Positions 52,231-63,750 of a DNA stretch of 64,000 bases are shown here, piece by piece. Position 1 is the stretch's first letter. The number at the start of each line of letters is the position of its first letter. The notes under the pieces were generated by a model, which did no database searches, was not told where the DNA came from, and saw only the letters and a list, made by a program, of their open reading frames with translations. The stretch comes from Guillardia theta CCMP2712 (taxonomy: Eukaryota > Cryptophyceae > Pyrenomonadales > Geminigeraceae), in assembly GCF_000315625.1 (NCBI RefSeq), contig NW_005434667.1, positions 400,527 through 464,526 on the forward strand, given 5' to 3'. The translations under genes and the position numbers were made by a program.

Positions 52231-53813
52231 GGGTCACAGGACGATGGGTCCCCTGGGGGATTACCTCGTCTTTTTCCTTGGAGGATCTACCTCAAACTTG
52301 TCAGCATTCACAGTCAAGTTCTCATCCTTGTTGTACCTCTACGCTTCTCTCTCTTCAAATACCCCGTCACAGCTTCAAACAGGCTATGAAAGGGAACGTT
52401 AGCAACCTCATTGCAACTGGCGCTCAGGCTGTCAGACCTGGTAGCCCGATCTTTCTGCGTTCTCCGCCCACCTTCATGAGTTATCACCCACATTCACGCA
52501 GAACAAGAGCAATCGAACCTCCTCCTCTCTCCTCCTCGTCGTACCAGTTGCTCATTCTCCGCCGTCACGCTGCCCCCTTCCCTCCCCAGTCCCCGTTCTG
52601 CATGTTTCCTGATTTTGGAGTGGTGTTCCAACAACGACCAAATTTTCATCCCCCTCATGTTCAAGCTCATCTCCCTCCTACTCAGTTCATCGCCCTCATC
52701 CCCTTTCTTCTGTTTGACCAGCACAACAGCAGTACAACCAATTTGACCGACCATATGTTTCCCGCCCTCCTTTGTAGGGTGTGTTTCACTACCCCCTATA
52801 TGGGCTGATTTAAATGTTCAAATATCAGGTAGGGTCATACCACCCACCCTGCATCATTCCTTTCTTTTTTTGTGGGGGCGGGAAAATGTGAAGACGGTCC
52901 TTGCTGAGAAACCAGGGGTGGTCGATTTTGATACAGGGTTATCGATATAAAAGGGTAGGGTACTTATGATATGAAAGAGGGGTAATAATTCCTAGGGTAG
53001 GTGGGTGTCTAGGTCAAGCAGATAAAGGTCATAGGGGGGATGTGGGTTTGTGGAATCCTACCAGGGGTAATGATGGGTGGGTACTAGATCAAGTACCGGT
53101 ATATAAACAATTGTTTCGTGTCTCTGTACAGGGGTGATTAGCAAATGACCGGTGATTTTTACTACAAAGTTCAATTTCTGGATGGGGTGTCAAGGAACAG
53201 AATTAATTTCAAAAGGTAGGGTCATGTGAGATGGGTGGGTGTTGATGGAAATTCAAGGGGTGGTGCTAGCAGGGTCATAATCAAGGGTGAGATTGCTGCA
53301 GCCGCATGGCGGGAAGCCTAGGAAAGCGCGCGCAAAGCGAGCAAGAGGCACGGGGGAATGAGAAAGCGTGACTGGCGGTCATCCAGCGAAGTACATGAAG
53401 AGCGAAGAGGATAAGACCATGCCATCGGGAATCAGCGTTCAACGAAACAACGGGAAGAAGCTTTGCAAGGACGGAACATGCATCCTGTGCAGGAAAATGC
53501 ATGTTGCCGCAGCGATTTGAACTTTCAGGACGTTTACTGGAAGTCAGATCATCGATTACAGGGATAGGTATTTGTTGCAGTACGCTTGGAAATCGTTTCC
53601 CTCTCCATATCATGGCGCAACAGTTACATCGTCGTCTTTGTTGCAATTTCTGTGATTGACAATCATTCTATTTGAACTTTTGCAAGCTTGTTTTCGTTCA
53701 TGATTAGAGTCAGAATAGTCCGTTGAAGGTGTACCGGTGTAAAGGAATCTCTCGCTACGCTCAGAAATCCAACCATTGGTTCTTCTGCTGATTCCTCTGC
53801 GCAAGCACACCTG
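52231..53813. other. Non-coding, GT-rich stretch
   Basis: No gene supported. 52,800-53,280 is full of GGGTAGGGT/GGTGGGTG-like motifs, similar in style to 23,270-23,420, and may be a dispersed host repeat or degenerate satellite. Small ORFs (52,030-52,810 plus) are Ser/Pro-rich and not convincing, though the first may overlap 5' UTR of the minus-strand gene. Confidence 0.4.
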
Positions 53814-56800
53814 ATGACCAGCACCCTGTCCATTGCACCGCATAGCAGGGTTTCTACGCAAAGCCTGGAGTCAACTTTGACAGCCTCTTGCGAAGATGAT
53901 GGCTCCTTGAGTTCTCGATGTGAAATGGGGCGGCAGACTCGACTGAGCCGTGAAGGGGGTACGGATGAACTGAGGGGTATCCCATCTACCTCTCGGGAAA
54001 GCCAAGGACATGAAAAATGCTGCGACGCAAATCAACATGAAGTGTCTCATAGAAGCTGTGGTTGCAATGCAAGCCCGAATCGTGTTCACAACATGCCTAC
54101 GGATTTTTCTGATCAACAACAGGTTGACCACTGAAACATTTCACCTTGAATAAACTGACCAGTGACAACAGAAAACACGCAAGAATTCAAAGAAACCGAC
54201 TGGCAAGAGGCAGAATCAAGACATGGATGAATATGAAACAGATGAAGAAATAATGTGAGTTCAACATGGCCTTCTTATGTGTTTTGACATGAACCATTAC
54301 TTCATGACTGATTGTATAGCATTACTCCTCTGATTCATTCAATCTCAGGTGGAATAAGGTTGTGAAGCGACATCGATATTATGAATCTATTGAGAAACGG
54401 GAAACGAATGAATTCATGGAGCGAATCTATAAGACCAAAGTCAACGACATCTTTTTCAGTAGGAAAAAGAAAAACGAAAATATTTTTGGGGTGGATATCA
54501 ATTCGCCATTACTCCCCAAGGGATTGCATCTGCAAGGTAGCACCATATTGGAAAAGGCAGCAAACCTGCACCAGAAGCTTACAGGTGGTCTGGAAACGGA
54601 GGAAGACAAAACGACGCATGAGAGCTGGAGCAACTCGCATTCTGGTATGTTAGCTGAAAGCAATCGATTGAAGAACATCAGCAGAGAATTTTCGAAGGAA
54701 GGACGAATCGATATAAAGACGTATCGCAATGTCAATCGCGATACAGCATTCGATGAAGGAATCACTTCTTCATTCTTCGCGAAATACAGCTCAGGAGAAT
54801 ACATCAAGTCAAAAGACGACCTCGAAGCTTCGCCATATTCCGCCAGAGATTGCAAGAAAAACGAGAGGACCACAGCCACACGGTATCCAATGCATTTCAA
54901 TGAATCAGGAATTTCAAATATTGTGTTCACGCGGAAATTGAATGGGACTTGTGACAATCAAGATTCCGAACTGGATTCAGATGAACGCAGGCTATTCCAA
55001 GCCTTGTTTGCATCTTACGGTGAAGAAGCCTTTACCATTTCAAGATTGATGTGCAATAAGAGCATCAAAGCAATCGAGAGGATGATCCGAGATTCCAGAA
55101 AGGACATTCCATGCCAAATATGCAAGAATCCAGAGCAAGGGGACGAAATGATTTTGTGTGACAGATGTGATAAAGGATATCATATTTTCTGCTTGTGAGC
55201 CCTTTGTTGGAAATCGTCGCTTGTTTCTCATATTTGTTTGCTTTAGGGATCCTCCACTTGTAAGAATACCTGATGGAGATTGGTTTTGCTACCAGTGCAA
55301 AGAAAGCATCGATGGTGTAAATCGCTATTTGCGACCAGGACATGAACATCGCCTGGATTGTGAGGGCCTTGGAAATGAGCTCTCTGGTCTTGAATGTACT
55401 TGAAACTTTTGCTGGTCCTATATATGATTTGTATTGATTTGCAGGCGAGGCTGAAAAAGAGCTCGTCGAAGCTTTGAAGATCAGAAGCCTTCAAGAATTC
55501 GACAAGCTTGCGGACTCTGCAGAAGGGGGGAAACGAATCATATCTTTGGACGACATTCATTATCCTCAATTTGAATCTATATTTGGGGTCTACTTGTTAA
55601 CTTGCCCAGTTCCTGTCCATAGAGAGCAAGCTGTCGCATATCTTGTACCGCTCCGGCGGCACCTTCGCATTGTTGTCGCCTCTACTATATCCGCGTTCAT
55701 GAGTCTTCAAATTGAACATATCAAAAAGGAAAGGTACAAATACATGAATGGAAGCCAATCAGAACATATGGACGTGAAGCTTAGCACAGCTCCATATGCA
55801 GCAAATGATGGATACTGGGGACGGTGAGACCTTGTCAACTACTCTTTGTTCACATGCTCGAATAAGTACACATTTGATGTTGGTGTCGATGGGCCTCGAT
55901 GATTGAATGATTTCCATTCGAATGCCAAAATATCTTCTTTTGCTTCTATTTGAGACTTGATGCTGATAAGAATTTTTTTCAGAAATCGTGCATGGATTTT
56001 ACAAGTCAATCCACAATTTATGGATGTCAGAAGATGTTTGGAACAAGAAAGAGAAATTCAATATTTTGCCAAGCAGTAAGTTGTGCCACCGGACTTTTAT
56101 AATAGTCAATTGACTTTCTGTATAACAGATACAAGAAAAATTTAAGACCCGGAGACAAGATTTATTTTTGGCAATGCGACAGAGTAATCGATCGCTTGAC
56201 ATTACCTAAAATGATCTCTGATTTGCATTCACCCTCAGGTAAAACAATGTCAAAATCGCTGGAGACTGCAAGGAGGGGGTCTATTCGCTGTCGGACATGT
56301 GACTTGTGCTCCTGTTGACACATCACTGCATGACAAGTACAGATCATACTGCAAGCCTGTGGCTCTGATGCTGAACCCTTGGAAACACCATCCAAGCATA
56401 CTGATTCAACTCGATTGCTTACTTGAACAACCGATTGTTCCAGAGAAATTCGAAACTGGCATGAATTGTGCAGAACTTCACATTTTCACCAATCCGTTTG
56501 ATTCTATATATCGGATCACTGCCAAGCAGATGACCGCAATAGACTCTCTGATAGATGGATGGATGGCACCCAGTGAATCTCGCAGGCGAGGCAGAAGTTC
56601 CCAACAAGACCTTCCGAAAGCCTTTGTCGATCCAGCTGCTTCAGATTCAGATTCCCTCGCAGGATCGGATTACGAATGTGTAGAGACGGATGTAGGCCGG
56701 AAGGATCCCACTTGGAAGGAAAAGTGCAGTCGATTGTTGAAGGGTATGAAGAGAAATCGTAACTCTGGTCCTTTTCTACGCCCAGTAGACTTGGTGCAAC

Positions 56801-57974
56801 TTCCGGATTATGAGTCAGTGCTGAGAGCAGCAGGCTGCTCTCCGATTTGCATCCAAGACATCGAGAACAAATTAATGAACAACGATTATCATGATCACCG
56901 AGGCTTCGTGAAGGATTTCAGAAGAATGTTTTTGAATGCTCATGTATATAATCCAGAGAGAGATCCAGTTCACAAAATGGCGCAAGAACTTTCAGAGGAG
57001 TTCGAAACAAAATGGACCAAGTTTCGCAAGTCTTTGAAGGATCGGAAGCAAGATGTAAAGTTGATGCAAAGTGCAGGCAAAGGATCCGTTTCAAACAACT
57101 TGCCTGGAGATCGCTCAGGAGACATTCTGGATGATATGAGTGCTCGATCTTCAAATGGTACCTCATGTAATGGAGAAAATGGTCTCATGGATGGCTGTTT
57201 ATCTACCGCAAACTCAGCAGGAGCGAATGGTTCAGGGAACATGAATATGGACGAAGAAGCTGACGCACAGAATGCCGTCCGCACGTGCAGAAAATGCCTG
57301 AGTTCTTCGAACGTTGAGAAGCTCTTGGTGTGCAATATGAGCGGTTCTGCATTTCACTTGGACTGCCTTGTTGAACTTCCGGAGTCCTTGACTGATGGCC
57401 CATGGGTAGCACCGATGCATCTCCTAGCCAAGCCTCATGGAGACCAAGAGAATGATGGCGGCAGCTTGCAATGTTGCTGTGTCTGCTTGCAGGAAAACGG
57501 AGAAGATTCTGTTGAATGCCTGTCCTGTTCGTACAAGTTTCATGCCCGTTGTTCTCGAAGGAGTGAATGTGTCCACGATGAAGAGGCAAGAATTTGTCCG
57601 GATTGCAGAAATTACCTGTCGCCTGCGTCTGTTCGGGGCAATATCCTGTACAGTTTGATTCGAAGAGAGGTCTTGCTGGAGTGCAGGAGATTAATCCACT
57701 TGTAATCTGGGATATAAGTCGCAATTGTTGTCTGACTTTGATGTTGACAGGCATTGCGAACTTTGTGCAAGGGACAGGCAACGCGATCTGGACACGTATG
57801 CAAACGTAGCGTGACTTCTCACGTAGCTGACGTCATTGCAGAGAAATTCATCAATTTCGTCTCAAAAAGTCCACGGCCAGATTGTCAAAAAGGATTCTAG
57901 ATTACAATGCGAACCTCCTGCGGGAGGCAAATCGTCTCCTTGTTTCCATGCATGTCGCTTGTACGAAACGATGA
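53814..57974 (+). CDS. Chromatin reader: PHD finger, EVE-like, bromodomain, two C-terminal PHD-like fingers
   Basis: Ten exons with agreeing phases, 1,191 residues: 53814-54122, 54172-54254, 54349-55194, 55247-55395, 55445-55823, 55983-56075, 56129-56238, 56273-57701, 57751-57795 and 57842-57974. A PHD finger is formed across exons 3/4 (CQICKNPEQGDEMILCDRCD, then HIFCLDPPLVRIP). Next is an EVE/PUA-like part (AWILQVNPQF, LRPGDKIYFWQCD, GGLFAVGHVT), then a bromodomain (YNPERDPVHKMAQELSEEF; FLNAHVYNPERD), then two Cys-rich PHD-like modules (CRKCLSSSNVEKLLVC; CCVCLQENGEDSVECLSCSY). Probable nuclear reader of histone methyl and acetyl marks; the EVE-like part may bind modified nucleic acid. Confidence 0.75.
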
Positions 57975-58314
57975 TTCGTTTCTTGTCGTTTCTTCGAAAT
58001 GTTTAGCAGATTGTTTAATAAATCAAGTAGATCCTTGACTCTCCTGGCATGTTGTGCTTCGATGATTAACTTACAGGTGCATGAGGATGCATTCACAATA
58101 GCCTGGCAGGATCTGAACGAAGGAGCTTGTTTTCAGGGAACCAGACGTCGTGATCTTGAGCCAGGTTCGATGGAAGGAGGTGGTTGAAGCACTCTTGAAA
58201 GCTGGCGCAAGACATTTCACTCGAGGGAAGTGAGCATGTGAACCTCTCGCACCTCTCGGAGCAGAAGACATCTCCTTCGCTTTCCCAGGGAGGAATCACG
58301 ATCTACGCTCGCAA
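57975..58314. other. Gap with possible small plus-strand exons
   Basis: Between tail-to-tail genes. A plus frame reads VRWKEVVEALLKAGARHFTR and, after a possible intron, GGITIYARN before a TAG at 58314-58316. That is too little to call a gene. Confidence 0.25.
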
Positions 58315-59175
58315 CTAGTCAGCATCTCCCTTTGTCTCGAAGGGGAAGGCCTTCACCTGTACCAATTCACCTCCAAACTTCATCCTTGTGGCGTAGGAAT
58401 GGAGATACGTCCTCTACAACAAAGGTAAGACTTGCTCTTGCGGCGCTGTAGTCTCACGTCTACTCCTTTGGCTGCATTTCCGGCATAGATCGCATCGCCG
58501 AGGATCGGAGAAGAAAGGCATTTCATCGCCACCCTGATCTGGTGTGTCTTGCCTGGAACCAAGGGAAGGAAATCAGCAGGTAGCGAGCAGGAACGCGACT
58601 GACCTGTCGAGGGTTTGAGCAGGAACAGGCGCAGCATTGGGGGCTTCCCGTCCTCACTCGGAGGGTCTGTGAGCTCGAAGGCTGTCTGTATGAAACTAGT
58701 CACAGCGGGGTTGTCCTGGGTGCGGAGCAGCTTCCATGCTGATCGTCTGGTCCGAGCCATGTCGCCCTTGACCGTCCCTGCGCATCTATTGAGAGACCTG
58801 ATGCAAGGAGGAGAGGAGGAGGAGGAGAAGGAGAAGGAGAAGGAGAAGGAGAAGGAGGAGACCTTGTTTCTTAGAGGGCTTTCCAGCGGATACAGCGACG
58901 TAGTACTTGTCGACGTTCCTCTCTCTGAACTTGGTCATCAACTCACTAGCTGCTCCCCGCGTCTTGGCGAAGAGCAGACATCCCGACGTGACCTTGTCGA
59001 TTCGATGAACGGGATGCAGAGATCCACGATAGTCGAATCGCTCCTCTGCTTGCAGACTGCGGATATACTGCAAGATCCCTGCATTGCCCTGTTCGTCGAC
59101 GTGGAATCCGATGCCTGGAGGCTTGTTGACAGCTATCAACCCGTCGTTCTCGAAGACTATCTTGGGTATTCCGAA
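58315..59175 (-). CDS. RluA-type RNA pseudouridine synthase
   Basis: Four exons are seen: 59175-58863, 58777-58604, 58552-58458 and 58413-58315. The first exon(s) upstream are not resolved. The catalytic motif is HRIDKVTSG, with the Asp that attacks the uridine. The N-terminal FENDGLIAVNKPPG, the middle YYVAVSAGKP, the distal KPSTGKTHQIRVAMKCLSSP with ILGDAIYAG, and the end TYLHSYATRMKFGGELV are all in family order. Isomerises uridine in rRNA or tRNA; the target is unknown. Introns of 45-85 bp have GT-AG ends. The first one contains a (GAAGGA)-like run that reads as poly-Leu if translated. Confidence 0.8.
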
Positions 59176-60048
59176 CTGCGTGAGGAAATCGAAAGTTCAG
59201 ATTGCATGTACGCATTAGAGAAGAAGAACTTGAGCATCATTTGCAATGAAAGCACCTGATGTTGCATCCGAGGATTCACGGCAGGTCGACTGCCATGAGC
59301 GCAGGGTCTGAGAGTGATCTTGGAGCAGGTCGACATAAAGCACGAGACACATGATACAGAAGCAAGCTGAGCAACCAATAACACGGGCAGATTATCAAGA
59401 GGGACTCGAGTACGGAGAGCTCGAGGGAGGAGGCACTTGGAGGCGGTGAACAAGAATACGTGAAGGAAGGCAAGGAGCGACGAGAGGAAGGCGAGCAGCG
59501 GTTGACTGATGAGACGAGAGAAGGAGACTATCAGAGGAGCGCGAGAAGTAGAGGAGGAGAGGAGAGGAGGAGCGCGAGAAGTAGAGGAGGAGAGGAGAGG
59601 AGGAGCATGCGACCGTGTGCGCGCGGCTGCATTGCGACCACTGGTGCTCATCGGGATCGATGACCACACGTAAGGGAGAATAGAGCCCTGAAATAATTTC
59701 AGTGAAATTTCAAATATGTCTTGAAGATTTCAAACTTACAGGAAACTGGTGACACCGTGTGAAATTCAGTGCCTCGGCCATGCTGCGAGCGGTGGTGGCA
59801 GCAGTGACGGTGGCGGCGGCAGCAGAGGTGAGAGACGGGAGGTGGAACACGCTTGCTTCGCATGCAGAATGTTACCTGATGGTGGTGCGTGATGCGTTGA
59901 GCCTTTCCTTGTCCTCTGCATCAGCGTGTCATCCTCTTGACATGTAGTTGTGCCTTGAGATGCCTTTGCGTGTGTTTCCGCTCATTGCTCCCGTTAGGCT
60001 TTCAGCCTCGGCCCCTCTCCTTTCAGCGTCAGAAGCAACGAGCCGAAG
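59176..60048. other. Intergenic region with purine-rich tandem repeat
   Basis: At 59,535-59,600 a unit GCGAGAAGTAGAGGAGGAGA is repeated about two and a half times. It may include the first exon of the minus-strand synthase and 5' exons of the SDR (an M-P-L-R-V-F-P-L-I-A-P-V-R-like leader at 59,959 is in a frame that stops before the SDR start). No complete gene. Confidence 0.35.
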
Positions 60049-61216
60049 ATGGCATGCCAACGCGCTCCTCTGAGCCTGCAGATGCTTCTTGGAGTCCCCA
60101 AGCAGGTGCTGGTCACTGGAGCATCGGGAAGGACCGGGTTCTTGACCTTCACGGTGAGGAGGAAAAGTTGGATGTGCGTCTCCTTTGATGTTATGCTCAG
60201 AAACTGCGAGAGCTCGAGAAGGAGTTCTACGTGCGAGGGCTCGTGCGATCGCAGAAGGGAGCCAAGAAGTTGGAGACAACCGGGGCATCCCTCGGAGACA
60301 GCGAGAAGATCAAAGAGCAGAACGCTAAGATGAGAGCCATGGGTCTTCCTGCTGATGACGACGTGGGTCTGTCTGGATGTCGGTATGCTATCTGACACGA
60401 ACGTTTGGTTGATCCAGGAGCCAGAGGTGTTTGTGGGCGACATCATGGATAGGGATTCCATCCAAGAAGCCTTCGACGACCTGGACGCCCTCGTCATCTT
60501 GACCAGCGGGGTCCCCAAGTTGCGCAAGAGGGAGATTGTCAAGACGGTCCTGTCGAAGCTCATCGGACGCCAGCGCATGCCCAAGTTCTACTACGATCAG
60601 ATGCCTGAGGAGGTGGACTGGTTGGGTTGCAAGTGCCAGATAGACTTGGCGAAGGAGAAAGGTATCGACCACGTCGTCCTGGTGAGCTCCATGGGAGTGA
60701 GTCCGCAGAAGAATACCCCCGACAACACGTTGAACAAGATCGGAGGAGGAAACATCCTGGTCTGGAAGGCTAAGGCTGAAGACTACCTCAAGGAAAGCGG
60801 CTTGACGTACACCATCATTCACCCTGGTGGTCTCACCAACAAGCCAGGAGGCGAGCGAGAGCTCGTGCTCGGAACTGATGACTCTCTCCTTGACAACTAC
60901 GAGCAGCTTGGTGCGAGTCAGAGTGTTGGAAGTGCGAGATGTTCTGACATGGAGGCAAGGTGCGACGCGAACCATTCCTCGGGAGGATGTGGCGAACCTG
61001 GTGATTGAGGTGATGTGGTCGGTTGGATCAGCGGGTTGCTGAGAGTTGAGACAGGTCTTGAGGCATAAGGAGCTTGTTGCCAACAAGTCGTTCGACGTTG
61101 TCACCAAGGTTGCAAGTTTCTTGCTGAGGTTCATGCGTCCTTGACATGTATGGCAGGATGTTGGTGCTGGTGCGCCAACCAAAGACTGGGAATCGCTCTT
61201 CAAAACTCTACCCTAG
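60049..61216 (+). CDS. Atypical SDR, NAD(P)-binding Rossmann protein
   Basis: Six exons in phase (60049-60153, 60201-60362, 60418-60910, 60960-61009, 61055-61108, 61157-61216) give 307 residues. The nucleotide-binding motif is VLVTGASGRTG. Then VFVGDIMDRDSIQEAFDDLD, DHVVLVSSMGVS, YTIIHPGGLTNKPGGERELV, PREDVANLVIE and the terminal APTKDWESLF follow in the order typical of the plant atypical SDR group (the At5g02240/At2g37660 kind). A classic YxxxK is not evident, as in that group. The substrate is unknown; relatives are plastid proteins. The chosen start gives a leader MACQRAPLSLQMLLGVPKQ; a longer N terminus from upstream exons is possible. Confidence 0.8.
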
Positions 61217-61687
61217 AAAGATGAATTTGGGATTGAAAAGATAAAGAGTTGCATGACTGCATGTGCTGAGTATGAGAGCATATCGGCGACATGCGTTTTT
61301 GTCACGAAGAAATTCATCTGGATCTGTGGGAATACCTCACTTTTCATTCTGTGCTGCCCTGACACTGCCCTCAAGGCTCTCAGCAGAGCATGGCGTAATT
61401 GATCTTCTCTTTCCTGAGCAGAAGCATCACTTGGCAACGTCGCACTAAAATCGTTTGCTAACCTCTTTGCTTCGCTGTCAGGAGAGAACGGCGGGTCCTT
61501 TCTCGAAGTAAGGGCATCTGGAGCCAGTAGCAGTGAGCTTCAACTGGCAGACTGAAGTTTTACAGCACCTGCATAGGGCGATGTCGAAGAATGTCTAGGG
61601 GTCACGTGAGATTGCGGTGACAGTCCGAAGTTGGGCGCTGACCTGCCAACAAGTCACATGCCCGCAAGGTCGCTCAAAGTCACTCAC

Positions 61688-62448
61688 TCTTCAACATGCA
61701 GCCCGAAAGCCGGCTTGTCGAGCTGTTTCCGAGCAGAGTCGCAGCTATCGTTAAATCTGGGAATGGAGGGGCTCACAGAGGGGGAGACTGAGGACTTGAG
61801 GGGATGAGAGAGTCTGCCGTCATTGGAGAGATCGTTTCCGCTCAGGTTCCGCAGTGCCTCCTCCTTCTGAGAGCATTCCATCTGCAAGCGCATGATGCTT
61901 GACTCGAGCGTCTGCATCCTCGAGGTCAACCGGGAGACTTCGGAGGAGAGGTACTGCCTCTCCTTCTTAGAAAAGCTCAGCTCGTCCCGCAGATGTTCGC
62001 TTTCTCGCTCCAGTGCTGAGTACTGCTCTAGGATGTCCTGATGAGCCCTCTGCAAGGGAGAGCTTTGATAAGACAAACCCCCAGTTGCCTGCAGCACCAA
62101 GGAGCTCAACTCCTGCAGCTTCTTGGCGGTCTTGTTTCGAGTCTGAGGGCTGAGATTCTTCTCCACATCCTGCAGTTGTCCGCTCCTCAAGCTCTCGGTG
62201 ATCTGATCGATGATGGTTCGCACGTAGCTCAGCTCTGCACAGGCCTCGCATTTCACCAGGTGGGCGGAGACTCCAACCCTCGACTCCTCGTCCACCTGCT
62301 CATGTCTGCCCCGATCCCGGGGTTGCGCTCGTCGTTGACGATGTTTGGTCTGATGCTCCTGCGCCTCCTCCTTGTTCTCGCTCTCGCGTGAGACGCCATG
62401 GCCCACGAACTGCTCGGGGTTTGCATCCTGCAAGTCTGTGCGCTGCAT
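61688..62448 (-). CDS. Coiled-coil protein
   Basis: About 250 residues from the ATG at 62448. The upstream frame stays open (DRDADQDEAP), so there may be an earlier start. It has a C-x2-C pair (VKCEACAEL) and a long coiled coil (HQDILEQYSALERESEHLRD to RLQMECSQKEEALRNL), then a Ser-rich tail. The exon ends at a GTGAGT donor at 61687. Further exons may continue to 61,230, where the minus strand reads EREDQLRHALLRALRAVSGQ. Family unknown. Confidence 0.5.
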
Positions 62449-63013
62449 GGGGGCCTCATCCTGATCAGCGTCGCGGTCAGTTGTGAAAGCTCAGAAACAC
62501 TCGCAACCTTGTCGCCATGTTCAGCAGGAAAGAGCTCAAGACACGTTGCGCCTTGTCGCACTGTCAGTTCTAGCAAGGAAAACACCGCAGCATCTCACAG
62601 TCAAACATACTTTCCCTTTCACTTTCATCTGGATCTCTTGGAGACATGTGAACATTTTCTTTGGGGAATTCTTGAAACAAGTTCGTATCCTTACGGAGGA
62701 ATTCAGTCAGAATCTGATCATCCAACTTACACTATCACCTTATATTCCACTATTTCATCGTTCATGACCGGTGGCTCTTTCTCCTTGAGCCCCAACAAGC
62801 GATATTTCTCGTAGGTCTCAGGGAGCTGTGCGGTACATCAGGAGCTGTGGGTTGCTACATGCAAGCGGTGAGTCTATCAACCTCTTTGAAGTCTTCTGAG
62901 TCCAAGCTGACATGATTGTCTTCGGACTTGTCCATTATCATGCAGCTGGAATGCTGTGGAACGCCAAAAATGTCATCCTGATGTCTTCATATCACTAGTA
63001 GGGCATCTCTCAC
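62449..63013. other. No gene resolved
   Basis: Host-style sequence with short ORFs on both strands. I cannot support any of them, though introns or small exons of the flanking minus-strand genes are likely. Confidence 0.3.
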
Positions 63014-63250
63014 CGTCCCATCCATGTAACAACAGAATCTCAGGTCATCATCTGGGAGGTCTTGTATTTCTCCGATCACAAAACTGTCCCTCCTGGTCAG
63101 ATGAAGTCAATCTTCTCCAAGTCTCGATGGATTGTTGTACAGGAACTTGACGGTGTGATCCATGTGATCGAATTCAACAGAGATCTTATCGCCCAAGGAC
63201 AAAGGATCCAAAGTTTCATCTTCGAATTCTTTTCCATCACACAGAAATCC
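63014..63250 (-). pseudogene. Putative 79-codon exon with an in-frame TGA
   Basis: Between an AG acceptor (ATTGAAG) and a GT donor (GGGACG|GTGAGA), both phase 0, the minus frame reads GFLCDGKEFEDETLDPLSLG, then DKISVEFDHMDHTVKFLYNN, then a TGA at 63107-63109. It continues as DSFVIGEIQDLPDDDLRFCC YMDGT. The good coding sense on both sides of the TGA suggests a single nonsense change, a reading error or recoding. Confidence 0.4.
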
Positions 63251-63312
63251 CTTCAATCAATTTTCAGGCAATCATCTCACGTCAGATTGATGCACCTTGT
63301 TCAATACAAACC

Positions 63313-63750
63313 ATGCCGAGCCGGATGGTAGTCGACGCAAAGAGTCATCAAGAGGTACTGAAGCTTTCTGTTCGACTAGTTCAAGAAGATAATACTAGTA
63401 ATTCTAGGAATACCGCAACGCCCACAGCAAAGTATTTGCAGTCTCCTTCAAAAACAACTTCCATACTTTGGACTTTTGGTACAGAGCCAAAAGATCCGGA
63501 CAAAGCAACAGAAAAATCTAGTGGAAGATCAAAAAATATGTTTGATGTTAAGCGTTGGCCTACCTGGGATGTTCGAAACCTTTTCTACTTTCAGACCCTC
63601 TCTCTGTATCTTCATTCCATCCCCGCACAAGGCCCATCGAACAGAATAACTGGAAACCATGACCAGTTGCTGTCAACAAATCCTAGAATGCTAGAGCTCC
63701 TGCCGTCAGTGCATGATAACAATCAGCCTGTAAAGGAAATTCAAACATGA
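63313..63750 (+). CDS. Doubtful ORF at the right end
   Basis: 145 codons, Ser/Thr/Asn-rich, with VRNLFYFQTLSLYLHSIPAQ in the second half. No start context, domain or exon boundary supports it. Could be the 3' exon of a plus-strand gene or chance. Confidence 0.25.
   Translation: MPSRMVVDAKSHQEVLKLSVRLVQEDNTSNSRNTATPTAKYLQSPSKTTSILWTFGTEPKDPDKATEKSSGRSKNMFDVKRWPTWDVRNLFYFQTLSLYLHSIPAQGPSNRITGNHDQLLSTNPRMLELLPSVHDNNQPVKEIQT

Noticed and set aside
59157-59669. 170-codon minus ORF
   Set aside because: Ser/Pro/Leu repeats derived from the purine-rich tandem repeat; its end is in the wrong frame for the pseudouridine synthase.
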